A model generated the notes under the pieces. That model made no database searches, was not told the DNA's origin, and saw only the letters and a program-made list of their open reading frames with translations. Below, one piece after another: positions 32,223 through 44,612 of a DNA stretch of 64,000 bases; positions within the stretch are counted from its first letter, which is position 1; each line of letters opens with the position of its first letter. The position numbers and the translations under genes are program-made. Location: contig CM065646.1 of assembly GCA_033220425.1 (NCBI GenBank), positions 6,207,501-6,271,500 of the forward strand. The letters run 5' to 3'. This DNA comes from Lepraria neglecta. Its lineage: Eukaryota > Ascomycota > Lecanoromycetes > Lecanorales > Stereocaulaceae.

Positions 32223-32605
32223 TCGCTACAGTGGGACTGTGGGTTAGTGTGTCTCATGATCAGATGCGGTTTCAGCCATGCGCCATGACCATGGGCCATA
32301 GCGAGAGATCCGTGCTTCCTAAGAGCACTATTTGTATGAGCATCCCACCAGCAGTTGGCTCTTCAGTCGAGTTCATCTCTTTCAGAGCCATAGCAGTTCT
32401 TTCCCGCCCACCCGCACCTTATACATAGCCTATATATAGCCTATCTACACTCCAGGTCTATGCCGCCTAGGCATGGGAGTTTTCTAGCGCTGGGGCACCT
32501 GTTGTAGCCTTTCTAGGCCTGCTAGCCCTGGCGTTAGACCGCCCAAGCATCTATTTACATATCCACTTGTGCCGGTGTGTATAGCTTCGGGAGTGAGAAC
32601 ACTAA
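32223..32605 (+). mobile_element. isolated Ngaro A2-B2 unit (383 bp)
   Basis: Reverse complement of the 383-bp terminal units of Ngaro-1 and Ngaro-2, from TCGCTACAG to CACTAA. It is the least mutated copy in the window, keeping CATGATCAGATGCGG and CCATGACCATGGGCC where the others have TA. It lies in RIP-mutated Gypsy-3 sequence. The frame at 32231-32428 is accidental. It probably arose by recombination between the repeats of a full element, as solo LTRs do. Confidence 0.8.
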
Positions 32606-32635
32606 CAACGACTAGGCGTGTTTCTCGTATTTATC

Positions 32636-35600
32636 GACGAGTCTCTAGGCGTCTCCGAGAAGCTTGACATTCATCTATTTATCGTACTGAGTACCGTAAC
32701 CCTTCTACTTAATAAGGTACTCTATAGCGAAACTACGACCTTTCTTGATAGAGCGCCTATTAAGGAGCTTCTCGACTTCGTACAACTTCTACTCGGTAGT
32801 ATCGCCTTCGACAAAGATAGATAGCGGCTCTTCTAGACGTACTCGCCGAAAATGATCCGCCTTAGGATCCGCGTATAGTTCAAGCTGTACCACTATAAAG
32901 ACTGGGTGAATCTTCTAATACTCAGGAACGCCGAGTCGGTAAGCTAATCTGCTAACCTTTTCCAGAACCTTGAAGGGGCCAACGAACTGCTGCCCGTATT
33001 TCTTGCCAGTGACTTTGGTCGCTGGTATATCATACCCGTGATATAGCCGTAGTAGCGTATATTCGCCAACTCTGAAGAACTGGGGCTGATGTCTTCTGTC
33101 GTAGTACAGCTTCGAATTCATTTAGGCGAAGGCGACAGCGTCCGCGGCTTCTAGTCGAGCGACATCTTTAGGTAGGGCTTCTTTATTGTAGGCTCCGAGG
33201 TCAAGCGGCTGATTTAGTGTAAATCCATAGGCAACCTCATTCGGTGACTTCCCAGTTGCTGCCGAGACGGCGTTATTATAGCTTGCTTGAATAGTAGGTA
33301 TCGTTAGTAGCCATAATTCGACGCTGTCAAGCGTTGACATCCAGAACCTGATAGCGATCTCTACGGTCTGGTTTATACGCTTACTCGTACCGTCGGTCTA
33401 TAGATAATACACCGTCAAGTAAAGCAATCTAATACCAAGCTTTGCAAACAGAGCTTTCTAAAGATCACTAAGGAACTTACAATCACGGTCTAAGATAATA
33501 ATCTTAGGAAGTCCCTAGTCAATCTTTCGTAGACGTTAAAGCAGCCGTACTACCCAATCCTTTACCGAGAAATTCGACTTGCTAGGAATTAATATAATCT
33601 TCCGAGAGAATTTATCTATTACTAATATAAGGACGTTATATCCTTTTATTAATAACGGTAGAGTAAGGATAAAGTCGATTATCAGAGTATAGAAGGGAAT
33701 AGGTAGGGTTAGGATCGGCTGGAGCGAACCGTAAGGTAAATACTAACGAGTTTAGAACAACTGACACTAGGGGCAGTACTAAAGAAATTCCCGAAGCTGA
33801 GTACTAAGCTTGCAAATATACTATTATTATAAGATACTTTCGTAGTATCTAGCGAAGCCCAAGTAGCTTCCAGAATAAGCGATTTCAAGGAATATCTTAA
33901 CGCAGGCTTTAGGAATACAGAGTCGGTCCGGCAGAAATACGTGGTCGCTAGTTACGGCGTCGAGCTTCTAGACCAAGCCTTGGGAATCCCGGGCAAAAGG
34001 AAGCTGGGCGGCGTCCTCGCCGATATTATTAGAATCGAGAGTATCAACTATATTACGCCAGGCTTTATCAGCTTTATAGCCTTCGACAATCTACTATCGT
34101 AACTCTAGACTCAGCTCGACTAGTACTAACGTAGTATAGGCACACGTATATAAGCCGTCAAGCTGCCCGTCTATAGTATCACGCTCGGTTATCGTAGCAC
34201 GGCGGAGGCGCGATAAGGCGTCAGGCACGATATGTTGCTTGCCCGGTTTATACCGGAACTCGAGATTTCGAAAGCGTTAAATATATTTAGAAGCTCGAAT
34301 AAGCCGCAGGTTTAGCTTAGCAGTACTCGACGTAGATAAAGAGGTCTGCTTGGCAATCCCTAGTACAGCACCGTGGTCGGTGTAAACGACTGTCTTTAGT
34401 GCTGATTCGACCATATGTCGAGTCTTACTAAGCACCCAAACAATTCCTGCAAGCTCGAGTTCGGTTAGCTAGTACCGCGTCTTAGTATCTTTGAGAAGAC
34501 GGCTCAGGAAAAGAACAGGCTGTAGTTGGGAACGTATTGGATAGGCGTCGGCTTTGACTTCACCCTTAACGTAGTAGACTATAGCGCCGAAGCCGAATTC
34601 TTTGCTAGCGTCCAGATCAATATATAAGGTTTGCTTATTATCGAAATAAGTTAGAAACGACGGCGTCGAAAGAGCTTGTTATAAGGACGCGAATACTATT
34701 TTCTCAGGCTCCGAAGGCTCGCCGAGCAAATTTTTCCTGGCGAAGTTTCGTCTCTCGTCTCCTGATTTAGGGGATAATACTAGTATCGCAGTCTTCCGAT
34801 CCTGTAGAGGCTTTGCCAGGGCAGCGTAGTAGGCAATATAGTTCCGGAGCCACCCAGTTATACCTAAGTAGGTTTCCAGTTAGGATAGCGTTGTTAGAAA
34901 CGATAATCTCGAAATAGCCTGGAGCTTTTCCTCAGCAGTCTAGAGGCCTAAGGAGTTAACCTTCTAGCCTATTAGATAGACTGAAGGGTACGTAAGGAAT
35001 ACCTTTACTAGGTTTACTAAAATCCCTAACTCTGTAAAGAGCTTGAAAATTGTCCGAAGGTACTTAATATACTCCGGAAGGGTTCGAGAAAAGACGATAA
35101 CGTCGTTAATATATGCTTTAGTAAAGCTTCGGAAACGCTATAAGAGTCCATCGATCTGCCTTTGAATATAAGCCGGGGAATTCTTATAGCCCATAACAGC
35201 AACATTAAACGTCTCCTGGCCTCGGTGGCTAACGACTGTAAGTCGGTGGCGATTATCAGGGTATACGCGCTACTGGTAGAAGAAACTCGCGCAGTCAACG
35301 ACACTTATATATCGGCAGTCCTTAACAGCAGAAATTATATCTAACTGTAACGGCAGCGGATAAATATCAGTCTGCGTAACTGCATTTAGACCCCGAATAT
35401 CGACTACTGCCCTTCCCCTTCTAGTACTATCTAGTATAGTCTTCTAAACGACAAATACTGGGAAGCTAAATAGAGTAGACTCTGAAGTCCAGCTGAGCCT
35501 TCCCTGCGTATACAGCTTATCGAAAGTTTTATTAACAACTTCTTTAGACTTATTACTCAGAGGATAGACGCGTACTATTTTAGGCGCACGTTCTTCCCAG

Positions 35601-36976
35601 TCCGACTTCAGTAGTATACGTATCCACTCATTTTAGGGGACGTCGGCAAAGCCACCTTCTTGCCACAGTATTGGGAACTCGTCAACGACGGCTTTAATAG
35701 CCGTGTTGTTCCTATAGACGGTAACTCTATTCGGTAGCACGGAATCCTGAGAAGTGGGCGTCACAGAAACTTCGGCTGGAATCGACAACGTCGATTGTGC
35801 TATCGTAGCGGTAGGAGCTACTAGTATAGCGACTGCGGAGGCTGTTACAGCATTATTAAATACGCGCCTGATCTAACTCGTCTAGTGTTCCTTCTTCGGT
35901 CGACGTGTAGCCAGCTTAGCGACGTCGGATCGCCTAGAAGTAATATAGTAGCAGTTATCAAAATTAGCTTCTTGGACGGTACCAAGTCGAAGATTCCTGG
36001 AGATCTTGACGGGGTGATCCGAATCATTCCTCGCTATTACAGTAGTAAGAGATAAGTCGACAAGGTGGGCGTAGAATAAAAGTTCGCCCTGGTCAGGCTC
36101 AAAGAAGAAATCTCGGTCCGGTAGTAACGCGTAGTGTACTGGGATCTGCGCTTGGGAATGCGGAGGAACGACAATAGTATTTTTGGTATACACTGGATGG
36201 GTAATAGATCGGCCTCGAGTTCTGACCTCGATAGGAATTTCGACTGTACAGCTGCCTATAGAGGCTATCGATTTCGATGCCATAATATCGATTTTCTCGG
36301 GGACTATAATGTCCATACCAATAAGTAACTTCGCCTTAAGGTTATTAACTATATATACCTCTCTAGGCGCTGTTACGGCAGTAATACTTTTGCCGTTTCG
36401 TTTGCCAAGGAAGTAGATTGGTATAATACCGTACTCGTCCGTCTTATATATGTCGGATCCTACCCCACGAACCTTAATAGGGCTTGCCATTCTTCGAATC
36501 TGAAAATTAGGGACTATACGTGAGTATTCCCGGTCTAGAAGAGTTATACCACAGCCGGTGTCGAGGTAAGGCTTAAAGATTTTACCGTTAGGCGATAATT
36601 TGGCGTTAGCTATAGCGTAATGGTAATTGCGAAACGCGTGCCCAGTGCCAACTTCTTTAGCAGAGTTCGAAGTTAACTAGACGAATTCCTCAGAAGCGTC
36701 AGTAACGGGCCTAGACTCGGAAGCTTCAGTAACAGTACTTAGGTAGGCTTCGGAAGCCTTGGGGACAGAGTCGACGATTTCTCGAGAATCCTTAGAGACG
36801 GTATCGACGTTTCCCTTCGCCGGAAATCCCTGGCAAGTACTTGATATAGCAGCTCGACCTTTGCCGGAATTACTGAGGTATTTATAGAGTAGGTTCTTGG
36901 ATAAAAAGGGCTGGAGACAATGTCGGTATCGATATATCTTAGAAATTTTCGAAGTTACTGAAGCAGCTGAAGCCAT
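32636..36976 (-). pseudogene. Gypsy-3 pol: protease, RT, RNase H, integrase, chromodomain
   Basis: On the minus strand: retropepsin with YLDTGCGITLLDRE near 36540, continuing open at 36490-35882. Reverse transcriptase near 35700-34900 has active site TKAYINDVIVFS, where the first Asp of the pair is Asn. RNase H near 34700-34200 (KTVVYTDHGAV, then PDALSRLRRA). The integrase C-terminal part is at 33340-32915 with QASYNNAVSAATGKSPNEVA, YYDRRHQPQF and a GPF/Y-type motif (QQFVGPFKVLEK). A chromodomain follows near 32760-32640 (YEVEKLLNRRSIKKG, then EYLIK.KGYG). Chromodomains guide integration to marked chromatin. Trp and Gln codons are often TAG. Confidence 0.75.
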
Positions 36977-37199
36977 TACAGCAGCGTTACCGATGAAATT
37001 CTCGGCGTCGCAATCCTACTACGGCTCGTAGTAGTCGAGATCCTCGTCTCCGTAGTAGTCACCGCTGTTATCGTAGGATGGATCGAAATTAGCATTCTGC
37101 TGGTCCTGGGCAGGAGACTGGTCGGCTTTAGACGGTCTATTAGAAGCGCCTTTAGAGACTTCATTCGCTTAGTAGGCAATTTCTGAACAAGGAAATCGA

Positions 37200-39288
37200 C
37201 GGTCTCGATTTTAGAAGCCTCCGTTTAGCCGATTTGATAGTCTTCCAGACCCCGCGTTGTTATTGCCAGCTTGAGGATTCTGCCGATTCGAAGACTGATT
37301 CATAAAACCTGACGAGCCGCCTTAGTTTCCTGCGGTAATCTAGAGCGGTTAGCGAGTAGGAGGTAAGGCAGGGTTTTGCGGACGAGAAGCCTATACTGGC
37401 GTATTATTCGGCTAATAGGAAGAACTGTTAGCGAAGGTGTTACCGTAAGGATTATTATACGGTAGCTACGGAAATCCTTAGTAGAATTACCGCTGCTCGT
37501 ACTAATGAGGAAATAGTAGGCCTAAAGATCTACCTTATTAACGAAACTGAGACTGAGACTAATACTAACCAGGTCTTGTTAACCGCCTGTCAACCTATTG
37601 ATACTGCTACTAATAAGTACGCTGACTCTGTCGAGCAAGCTCGAACCATATATTCGTCTTTTGGTCGATCTGGCCGAGGAATTACTCGAGCGTTATCGAC
37701 GTTATTAGTTATAGGATATTACACCGAAACTCTAGGGCTAAGTTATTCCAGGTAACTATAAGCTGGTTGAATTCAGTGAGAAGCTCCGCTGATCGAGTAT
37801 AGCGTCGGATGCTTTACACGTAGGCTCGAGGAGGCTTTCCGTTTCTAGCATCTGACATTATATATCACTCGGTCTGAAGGGCCTATACGGCAATACCAGG
37901 ATCTTCTTTGAAACGCCTAATTAGTATCTCAGTCTAGGCCTAGAGGTCAGCTCGCCGAAGAAGACTCTTATTAAGATCTAAAAGCTCGTCTATATACCAG
38001 GCGAGGGCCCCCCCTCGGAAGCACAGTGGCAACGCTTCGACAACTTTAGGCTCGCTTTTAGTAGTAGCGATATCTTTCAATCTATTAATAAAGACGTAGA
38101 TATCACGGAAGATAGTCCGATTATTTTCGGTGCCGACTGGACCTTCGCAGGAAAAGAGGTTATCAAAGAATCCGATTTCTTCCGGCTTCAAGGAATAGCC
38201 ACCACCGCCAGCATTCGTACTCGCTCTATCTACACCTAGATCCCCCGGAAGTCCCGGAGGACCTCGCTCCCCAGGCTGAGGTAGGTGCTCACGTATATAC
38301 TATGCAATAGCGGCGTTGATAACAGCTTGCATTTCAGGTGTAATATTGGCACCCATATTGTCCCTGAGAACAGAAGGTCCAATAGGCTAATTATAGATGA
38401 TTTCTTCGGCGGAGGTTACTCTTATAGTAGCAGTACTGCTACTAGAAGGATTTAAGGCTATCGAAGAAGGCGGCGTTCCAGGAGGAGTACTTCCCGTAGA
38501 AGGTAGTTCCTGAAGAAGTCGTCTAGAACGCTCGGTATCTTTCTCCAATTTAGTCAGAGCGGCTCTAAAAATAGAACGATCTAGAGCCCAGTCGGATAGC
38601 CAGGATGGTACTTCAATAGACCGTGATCTCGTTTAGTAGTCTCGGGCACCTAGAATACGGCCTTACTAGGCAGGTCTGAAATTATTCTTAACAAGATAAG
38701 AAATAATATAGCGAGTAAGATTACTAACGGCCTCAGCGTAGAAGTGTTCTAACTTAATAAATTCGTTAAGCTAGAAAGCGACAACGATAGTATTACGGCT
38801 GACCGGGTTATAGCTCGAGGAAGCCATAGTGAAGACTTCTTATAACAGCGGGTATCGAGGATGTAGAAGACCTTTTAAGGAGGAACGCGTAGTATAGATT
38901 CTTTTCCCGGCAAGTGCCTGTAATACTCGACGAGCTTGAGGTGTTAGTATAGGCAGAAGTAGTGCTAAGATAGCTGGGGCTCGTTAATAATAGACTGTCG
39001 GTATCTCGTCGATAAATCTTCGGAGGAGAAGGAATCGGTATTGGCGTAGCGGAAGACTAGGAGAACTGGGAGGACAGGCTTGTAGAGGCTTTAGGGTAGC
39101 TACTGGCGTAGCGGAAGACAGGGAGGACAGGGAGGACTGGTGGCTACTAGGCAGCTGGTACTTCGGCGACGCTGAAACTGGTACTTCTCCGGCGTTCCTA
39201 GAAACGGCGGCGAGCTGGTTGGATCTTTAGATATCTGTCGAGCAATTGGTATAGTGCTCGGCAAGATATAAGATCTCGTTACTACCAT
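37200..39288 (-). pseudogene. Gypsy-3 gag
   Basis: An ATG lies at 39288 just inside the 5' LTR. The recognisable capsid-type region is at 37940-38191: NRTIFRDIYVFINRLKDIAT, then LPLCFRGGALAWYIDELLDL, a pattern seen in fungal Gypsy gag (F.RDV..F..RL, C.RG.A..WY...L). Frames are broken by stops and probably indels. Confidence 0.65.
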
Positions 39289-39289
39289 T

Positions 39290-39418
39290 TGTTAAGGACA
39301 AGGAGCTTTCTATGCAATTGAATGATTGATTGGTTGGTTTTTCTAAGTAAGAGAAGCTTGCTCAGCTAAAAGCTACTTGCCAAGCGCCAAGCGCTTACTA
39401 AGCGCCGAATTCTTAACA
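39290..39418 (-). repeat. Gypsy-3 5' LTR, with candidate primer site next to it
   Basis: 129 bp. In the minus orientation the LTR ends CCTTAACA and is followed directly by AATGGTAGTAACGAG. TGGTAG would pair with the CTACCA 3' end of an initiator tRNA-Met, so this is a possible primer-binding site; the remaining bases do not settle it. Confidence 0.8.
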
Positions 39419-39423
39419 TAGGC

Positions 39424-40365
39424 AGAAATACAAAATACGCAGAGAAGGTAGATCATTCGACTACAGCAGCAGAACGCCTATCTAAGGCCTCTCTCTGCCC
39501 AGTCAGGTATCTAATAAGTTATCTAAGTAGTTATACCGCCCTGTAATCTAGAAGATTTAAGCCTACCTAAGTACCGAGATTCTTCTAAAGAGGAAGCACC
39601 ACCGCCAGAACCGCGATATCACCTACGTACGCGCCGACTATATATATAGTAGGCGCGGGAGAACAGCGAGGAGCGTACACTACGTCAGTAGCGTCGCCGT
39701 CGACTATATTAGCGCTATAATACTATAGATAAAGGTAGCAGAACTTTACCTAGTATGTACCTAAGTGCTCGGCTACCGCAAGTATATATCGATCTTCTAG
39801 AACACGTTATACTATCGTAGTTCTTTAATCTAATTAATGAATATCCTTATTACTATACCTTCTCTTTCGAGGGTAAGCGTCTTTCTACTAAACGGTAGTA
39901 GTACTATTAGAACGGTATAATTAATATCTAGGTACCTGACTTACCTAACTTCGAATTCCTTGAACGACTATCTGAAGGTAACCCTAAGCGTCGAGTTCTC
40001 GCGCTGAATAAGCTATTTTATAAGGTAGAATATATACGGGATAGCCAAAACCGTCATGCCCCCGATAATATACTTAGGCCAGGCCATTATAAGATGAAAC
40101 GGACTATTTATAGTACTACGTTTATTAAGAGAGCCCTAAACTATAATAATCTACTTTCTTTTACTAGTAAAGGCGTAGATAAGATAGATTATAGGGTTAG
40201 ACGGACTATATACAAGATTCAAGAGGGGATATATTACGCTATTAGTCCACTTTTGCCGGAAGAAGGCGTTACTAAGAGATACGCCCAGTACTACTTTATC
40301 GATACCAGCCAGGATTAAATAGATACCCGTATAACGTATACTAGGTAGGTTAAAAGATCTATTAA
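39424..40365 (+). pseudogene. Helitron protein, region before the Rep domain
   Basis: Readable from about 39890: QYYQNGIINIQVPDLPNF, FLERLSEGNPKRR, then FIKRALNYNNLLSFTSKGVD, YRVRRTIYKIQEGIYY, ISPLLPEEGVTKRYAQYYF and IDTSQD. The pattern of an NG..L.LP stretch, a YN..L.FTS.G segment and LLP..G....YAQ.Y..D is characteristic of the segment that precedes Helitron_like_N in fungal and plant Helitrons. It has several TAG stops, and R4 cuts the frame. Confidence 0.7.
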
Positions 40366-41391
40366 TCTTTCTTCTAATAATAGATTATGGCGAAATTCGG
40401 AGCAATTCCGCACTTGCAGCCAATTAGATTGGCCCTATATTCTGCATTCCCTCTCTCGGCTAGCGCCTTCAACCACCAAAAGTTGAATTCGCATCGCAAC
40501 TTCTTCGCACTGCTTCCCCGCGCCATATACGTCATATGATAACGAGATAATTTCATTAGTTTTGGAGAAAATCATTAGCTTGCTTGCGCATCAAGAATTT
40601 TTAGAATCGGCCCATTTGCGCAATAGTTATGAGCAAAGGAAGCGTTTTCGCCATGTTTTGCTGGCAGCGCGAGCTCGGTGGCAAATGCCAAGCATTGAGC
40701 TTGGCGCCCCCGGACCCTGGAACATCAAAAGTTGAATGCGCACCGCAACTTCTTCGCAGCGATACCCCGCGCTATATACGTCATATGATATCGAGATAAT
40801 CTCATCAGTTCTAGAATCATGTATACGCTTTCTAATACCGTTAAAATTCTTAACATCGGTTAATTTACGCAAAAGTTATAAGCAAAAGAAGCGTTTTCGT
40901 GATGTTTTGCGGGCAGCCCAAGCACGGTAGCAATTGCCAAGCACTGAGCTTGGCGCCCCCGGACCCTGGAACATCAAGAGTTGAATGCGCACCGCAACTT
41001 CTTCGCAGCAATGCCCCGTGCCACATACGTTATATAATACCGAGATAATTTGATAAGTTTTGGAACCAAGCATATGCTTTCCGACCCCGTTCGAATTTTG
41101 AAATTTAGTTAAAATTTGGCTAAGGAAAGCTTCAAAAACATGTTTTTGCCTACGGAGTTCCCTGAAGCTACCACCGCAGTAATCCCCGAAGTGCCTCCGG
41201 AGCACTTAAATACTTAACCCTTAATAACTTTCGATATATTAGGGTTAGAGCTTAGCTTTATATATATATAATATACTATAAATAGAGAGCTTTCTAATTA
41301 GGCTTATATATTCTAAATCGAGTATAAAATAAGCGAGATATAGTAGTTTTTACGGTAATCTTCTGTGAAGATTACGGGCACTAACTTGTAT
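40366..41391 (+). repeat. R4, full copy of family R with three internal units
   Basis: Starts TCTTTCTTCTAATAATAG and ends with the GTAATCTTC/GAAGATTAC hairpin and GGGCACTAACTTGTA. Three units with the ACTTCTTCGCA core start near 40489, 40736 and 40986, about 250 bp apart, against two units in R1 and R2. It is inserted in Helitron coding sequence. Repeated minus frames (MFQGPGAPSS) simply reflect the units. Confidence 0.75.
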
Positions 41392-41539
41392 AGATATAGT
41401 ATTTCTTCTTCAGCGGCTTCTTTAAGATATTAACCTCTATATATAGAGCTTTAAGACTTGCCGGGCATACTTATTAGATAATAAGGTAAGATACCCTCTG
41501 CAGACTATAAACGTCTGTATTATATAACACGACCCTAGG
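41392..41539 (+). pseudogene. Helitron protein, short segment between R4 and the LTR pair
   Basis: 148 bp left of the first CGTAC. Its last codons read HDPRR and continue after the second LTR element as TNRGIYNRPISSKVAYIII, the DxRR.N.PT..EVA-type motif of Helitrons. Upstream of that the frame is hard to follow. Confidence 0.55.
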
Positions 41540-41544
41540 CGTAC

Positions 41545-41741
41545 TATAATAGGAACCTGTAGCAATGTAAAATAACGTATAATAGTAGGGTTTGTACCAA
41601 GACTAATTCTCGAGGAGTCTATAAGAGGGGGGGACGAAAACCCCCTATTAAACAATGGGCGCACGGGACTCGTAGCGCTAACGCACGCCAAGCGTACTGT
41701 AGTCGCGAGCCAACCAAGACTTTGCCAAGCCTTCCATTACA
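41545..41741 (-). repeat. copy 1 left LTR
   Basis: 197 bp, TATAATAGG to CCATTACA. It contains the stable block GGCGCACGGGACTCGTAGCG. Nearly identical to 43717-43913. Confidence 0.85.
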
Positions 41742-41973
41742 ATTGCCTCCTCCTCCCAAGGGCTCGTCCTCGGGCCCTATTTCCTCAAGTATAGCATATA
41801 TACTAATAGCAGACGTTTCTAGAGCGGCATATATAATTTCGTCATGCGGGAAGACTCGATAAAAACCTTTAAACCCCGGTGGGGAAACAAGGAAAAGAGT
41901 CTTCTACTACTATAGTTATACCAATAATCAGGTATTTAGCTGAGCATGTCATGCGCTTCCCTAGTCGAATCGC

Positions 41974-42205
41974 GGTGCCGTTTAAGCAGGCTCACTATAG
42001 GTGCCGTTCAAGCAGGCTCACTGTAGGTGCCGTTCAAGCAGGCTCACTGTAGGTGCCGTTCAAGCAGGCTCACTGTAGGTGCCGTTCAAGCAGGCTCACT
42101 ATAGGTGCCGTTCAAGCAGGCTCACTGTAGGTGCCGTTCAAGCAGGCTCACTATAGGTACCGTTCAAGCAGGCTCACTGTAGGTGCCGTTCAAGCAGGCT
42201 CACTG
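41974..42205. repeat. 26-bp tandem repeat, 9 units
   Basis: Nine copies of GGTGCCGTTCAAGCAGGCTC plus ACTGTA, with scattered G/A and C/T changes. It lies in the 3' untranslated part of the element (minus orientation), between the gag remnant and the 3' LTR. There are no spacers between units. Confidence 0.9.
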
Positions 42206-42439
42206 GTTTCCACGTCGTTTATTTAGACTCGCTGACTGGCTTACGAGCCGGTAGATAAGGCTTTATCCCTAGTACTATCGGTATCAGGTAGGACCCCTAG
42301 GTATTCGCTCACCAAGAGCACGCTGTAGCAGGTAGATAGACTTATCCTGGATCAACCGATCCTATGTGGCCAGCATACCACCACCACTCACCAGGAGGTA
42401 CTAAAAGTACCCTAGAAGACCTTGTTTATCCTATATCCA

Positions 42440-43330
42440 AGACCCGGCGTTTACCATGCGAAGAATCGCTTTCAGGCATATATACCGTTTCGTAAGACGC
42501 CATCATACTGGCGACTATACGTGGAACGAGTTGTTTGTAACCAACAGTTCCAGTAATAGGATTAAGCTGAACACCAGCTACGTTGCAAGTGGTTTAAGCC
42601 GGTATCTCGCCTGAGCTCCCCCGGCTTTGGGGTGGAGGTTTCCTAAGCCTCATTACATGACTTGAACGGGTCTTATTGACCGCGGCAAGCATGGATCCTA
42701 GCAGTTCAGCTTTTGCCTCCACTGCTAGATATTGCGTCTATACTGCGTATATACCATATACCGCGTACGTTACGCCTACTTCTGGAGCATCACCTCCCTC
42801 AGGAGTATCTAGCCTATATACCTTCCTGATTGCCTCAAACGTAGGGGTGTAAATCCCCGCTATATTGGCCAGCTTTGCGTCTCGACGGCGTATCGGCTTA
42901 TCTGCGTCCATATCTTCCAACCTATCGGCTAGATCCACTAATCCTGACCTCTTTTGCGGTATCCAACCGGTGTACCTTCTTATAGCTTCCCCACAGTTGC
43001 CGCGGGCTACCGCGTAGCGCTAACATTGCGTATAGAATACGATCCTTATCCGTCTTGAAATAGCGATAAGCCTGTTAAAAGACGGTGTCACATTCCTCTA
43101 TCCAATCGCGGTATTCCCGGATAGTCTTCCTCTGATACTCGGATAGCTTCGCCAGTCTTATAGATAGGGCCCGATCTTCTTCCTCGTCGGAAGATACGCT
43201 TCGCGTACGTTTCAAGCCACGAGTACAGCTTATAGAGCCCGAACTAGATAGTAGGGTAGGAACTATAGCTGGCGGGGGGGGGACTTCTCCCCTTTCCAGG
43301 GCCTCGATCTAAGCCAGCGTCTCCTGGAGT
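42440..43330 (-). pseudogene. copy 1 gag
   Basis: The minus strand reads LAKLSEYQRKTIREYRDWIE, then AYRYFKTDKDRILYAMLALR, GSPRQLWGSYKKV, then after a short deletion VDLADRLEDMDADKPIRRRD and AKLANIAGIYTPTFEAIRKV. The pattern (a basic N-terminus, a predicted helical capsid-type domain with K.R.W....) fits fungal retrotransposon gag. Stops and deletions are present. Confidence 0.65.
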
Positions 43331-43716
43331 TCTTGCTGCTTCTATAGTTCTTCTAGACAGCGTCTCGCCTGTATAGTAACCTCTAGATCTAGAGCGGTAC
43401 GCTCGAGGGTCTCGATTTGGGCTAGAATAGTATCTAATTCGTGTTACTTAACGAGCTCGGTTCGGCGGCGTCGAGCCTGCGCTAGACGCTCGTCTAGAGT
43501 AGGTACTAAATCTATTACTTCCGAGGCATAGCCATCGTCCCTAGGCGGTTGCGGGGGGTTTCTACTACCTTTGCCAACCGCCTGTTAACGTTATCTATCC
43601 CTACTACCTTCTAAGGTGCCAGACGTTTTACCTCCGTTCCGGCTGCGAGTTATACGCGTTTACCTTAGTATACTTATTCCGGATCGCTACCCTTTATAAG
43701 GAAGGAGAATTAGAAT

Positions 43717-43913
43717 TATAATAGGAACCTGTAGCAATATAAAATAACGTATAGTAGTAGGGTTTATACCAAGACTAATTCTCGAGGAGTCTATAAGAGG
43801 GGGGGACGAAAACCCCCTATTAAACAATGGGCGCACGGGACTCGTAGCGCTAACGCACGCCAAGCGTACTGTAGTCGCGAGCCAACCAAGACTTTGCTAA
43901 GCCTTCCATTACA
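43717..43913 (-). repeat. copy 1 right LTR
   Basis: 197 bp, same length as its partner. It is followed by CGTAC and, immediately, by the left LTR of copy 2. Confidence 0.85.
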
Positions 43914-43918
43914 CGTAC

Positions 43919-44114
43919 TATAATAGAAACCTATAGCAATGTGAAATAACGTATAGTAGTAGGGTTTGTACCAAGACTAATTCTTAAGGAATCTAAGAGT
44001 GAGGGGGGCGGAACCCCCTATTAAACAATGGGCGCATGGGACTCGTAGCGCTAATATACGCCAAGCGAATGGTAATCGCGAGCCAACCAAGACTTTGCTA
44101 AGCCTTCTATTATA
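43919..44114 (-). repeat. copy 2 left LTR
   Basis: 196 bp. It is more RIP-mutated than the copy 1 LTRs (for example it ends TTCTATTATA for TTCCATTACA). Confidence 0.8.
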
Positions 44115-44416
44115 ATTACCTCCTCCCCCTAAGGGCTCGTCCTCGGGCCCTATTTCCTTAAGTATACCATGTATACCAATAGCAGGCGTTTCTAGAGCGG
44201 CATATATAATTTCGTTATACGGGAAGACTCGATAAAAACCTTCAAACCCCGGTAGGGAAACAAGGAAAAGAGTCTTCTACCACTTATAAGGCTTATAGCC
44301 TTACTACCCTTATCTCGTATGATTTAAGAGGGGAGAATTATAGCGATATATACTATAGTTGTGCTAATAGTCAGGTATTTAGCTGAGTATGTCGTGCGCT
44401 TCCCTAGTCGAATCGC

Positions 44417-44612
44417 GGTGCCGTTCAAGTAGGCTCACTATAGGTGCCGTTCAAGTAGGCTTACAGTAGGTGCCGTTCGAGCAGGCTTACTGTAGGTGCC
44501 GTTCGAGCAGGCTTACTATAGGTGCCGTTCGAGCAGGCTCACTATAGGTGCCGTTCGAGTAGTAGGTACTATTCGAGCAGGCTTACTATAGGTACCGTTC
44601 GAGTAGGCTTAC
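44417..44612. repeat. 26-bp tandem repeat, about 8 units
   Basis: Degenerate version of the copy 1 array (GGTGCCGTTCGAGCAGGC unit), with one unit shortened to 18 bp. Same position relative to the LTR as in copy 1. Confidence 0.85.

Larger units (their letters stand above)
28702..39418 (-). mobile_element. Gypsy-3 chromovirus with very short LTRs
   Basis: LTRs of 129 bp at both ends (28702-28830 and 39290-39418), starting TGTTAAGGACAAGG or TGTCAAGG and ending TTCTTAACA or TTCTTAATA. The target duplication TAGGC lies at 28697-28701 and 39419-39423. gag and pol are on the minus strand and end in a chromodomain. The MULE (28997-32122) and a solo Ngaro unit (32223-32605) are nested in its 3' region. 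Without these it is about 7.2 kb. It is inserted in the Helitron gene. Confidence 0.85.
41545..43913 (-). mobile_element. gag-only LTR element, copy 1
   Basis: LTRs of 197 bp (41545-41741 and 43717-43913), starting TATAATAGGAACCTG and ending CCATTACA. CGTAC lies on both sides (41540-41544 and 43914-43918). The internal region is under 2 kb and has a gag gene on the minus strand plus a 26-bp tandem array, but no protease, RT or integrase core. It differs from copy 2 by internal deletions near 42435, 42875 and 42965. It would need proteins from another element to move. Confidence 0.8.

Noticed and set aside
40366-41391. Family R as a non-autonomous Helitron
   Set aside because: There is a hairpin near one end, but it lies about 15 bp inside rather than directly before a terminal CTRR, and copies differ at that point; the evidence is too weak to call.
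41974-42205. Regularly spaced repeats resembling a CRISPR array
   Set aside because: The 26-bp units are directly adjacent with no unique spacers, and lie in the 3' region of an LTR element in a eukaryotic genome.
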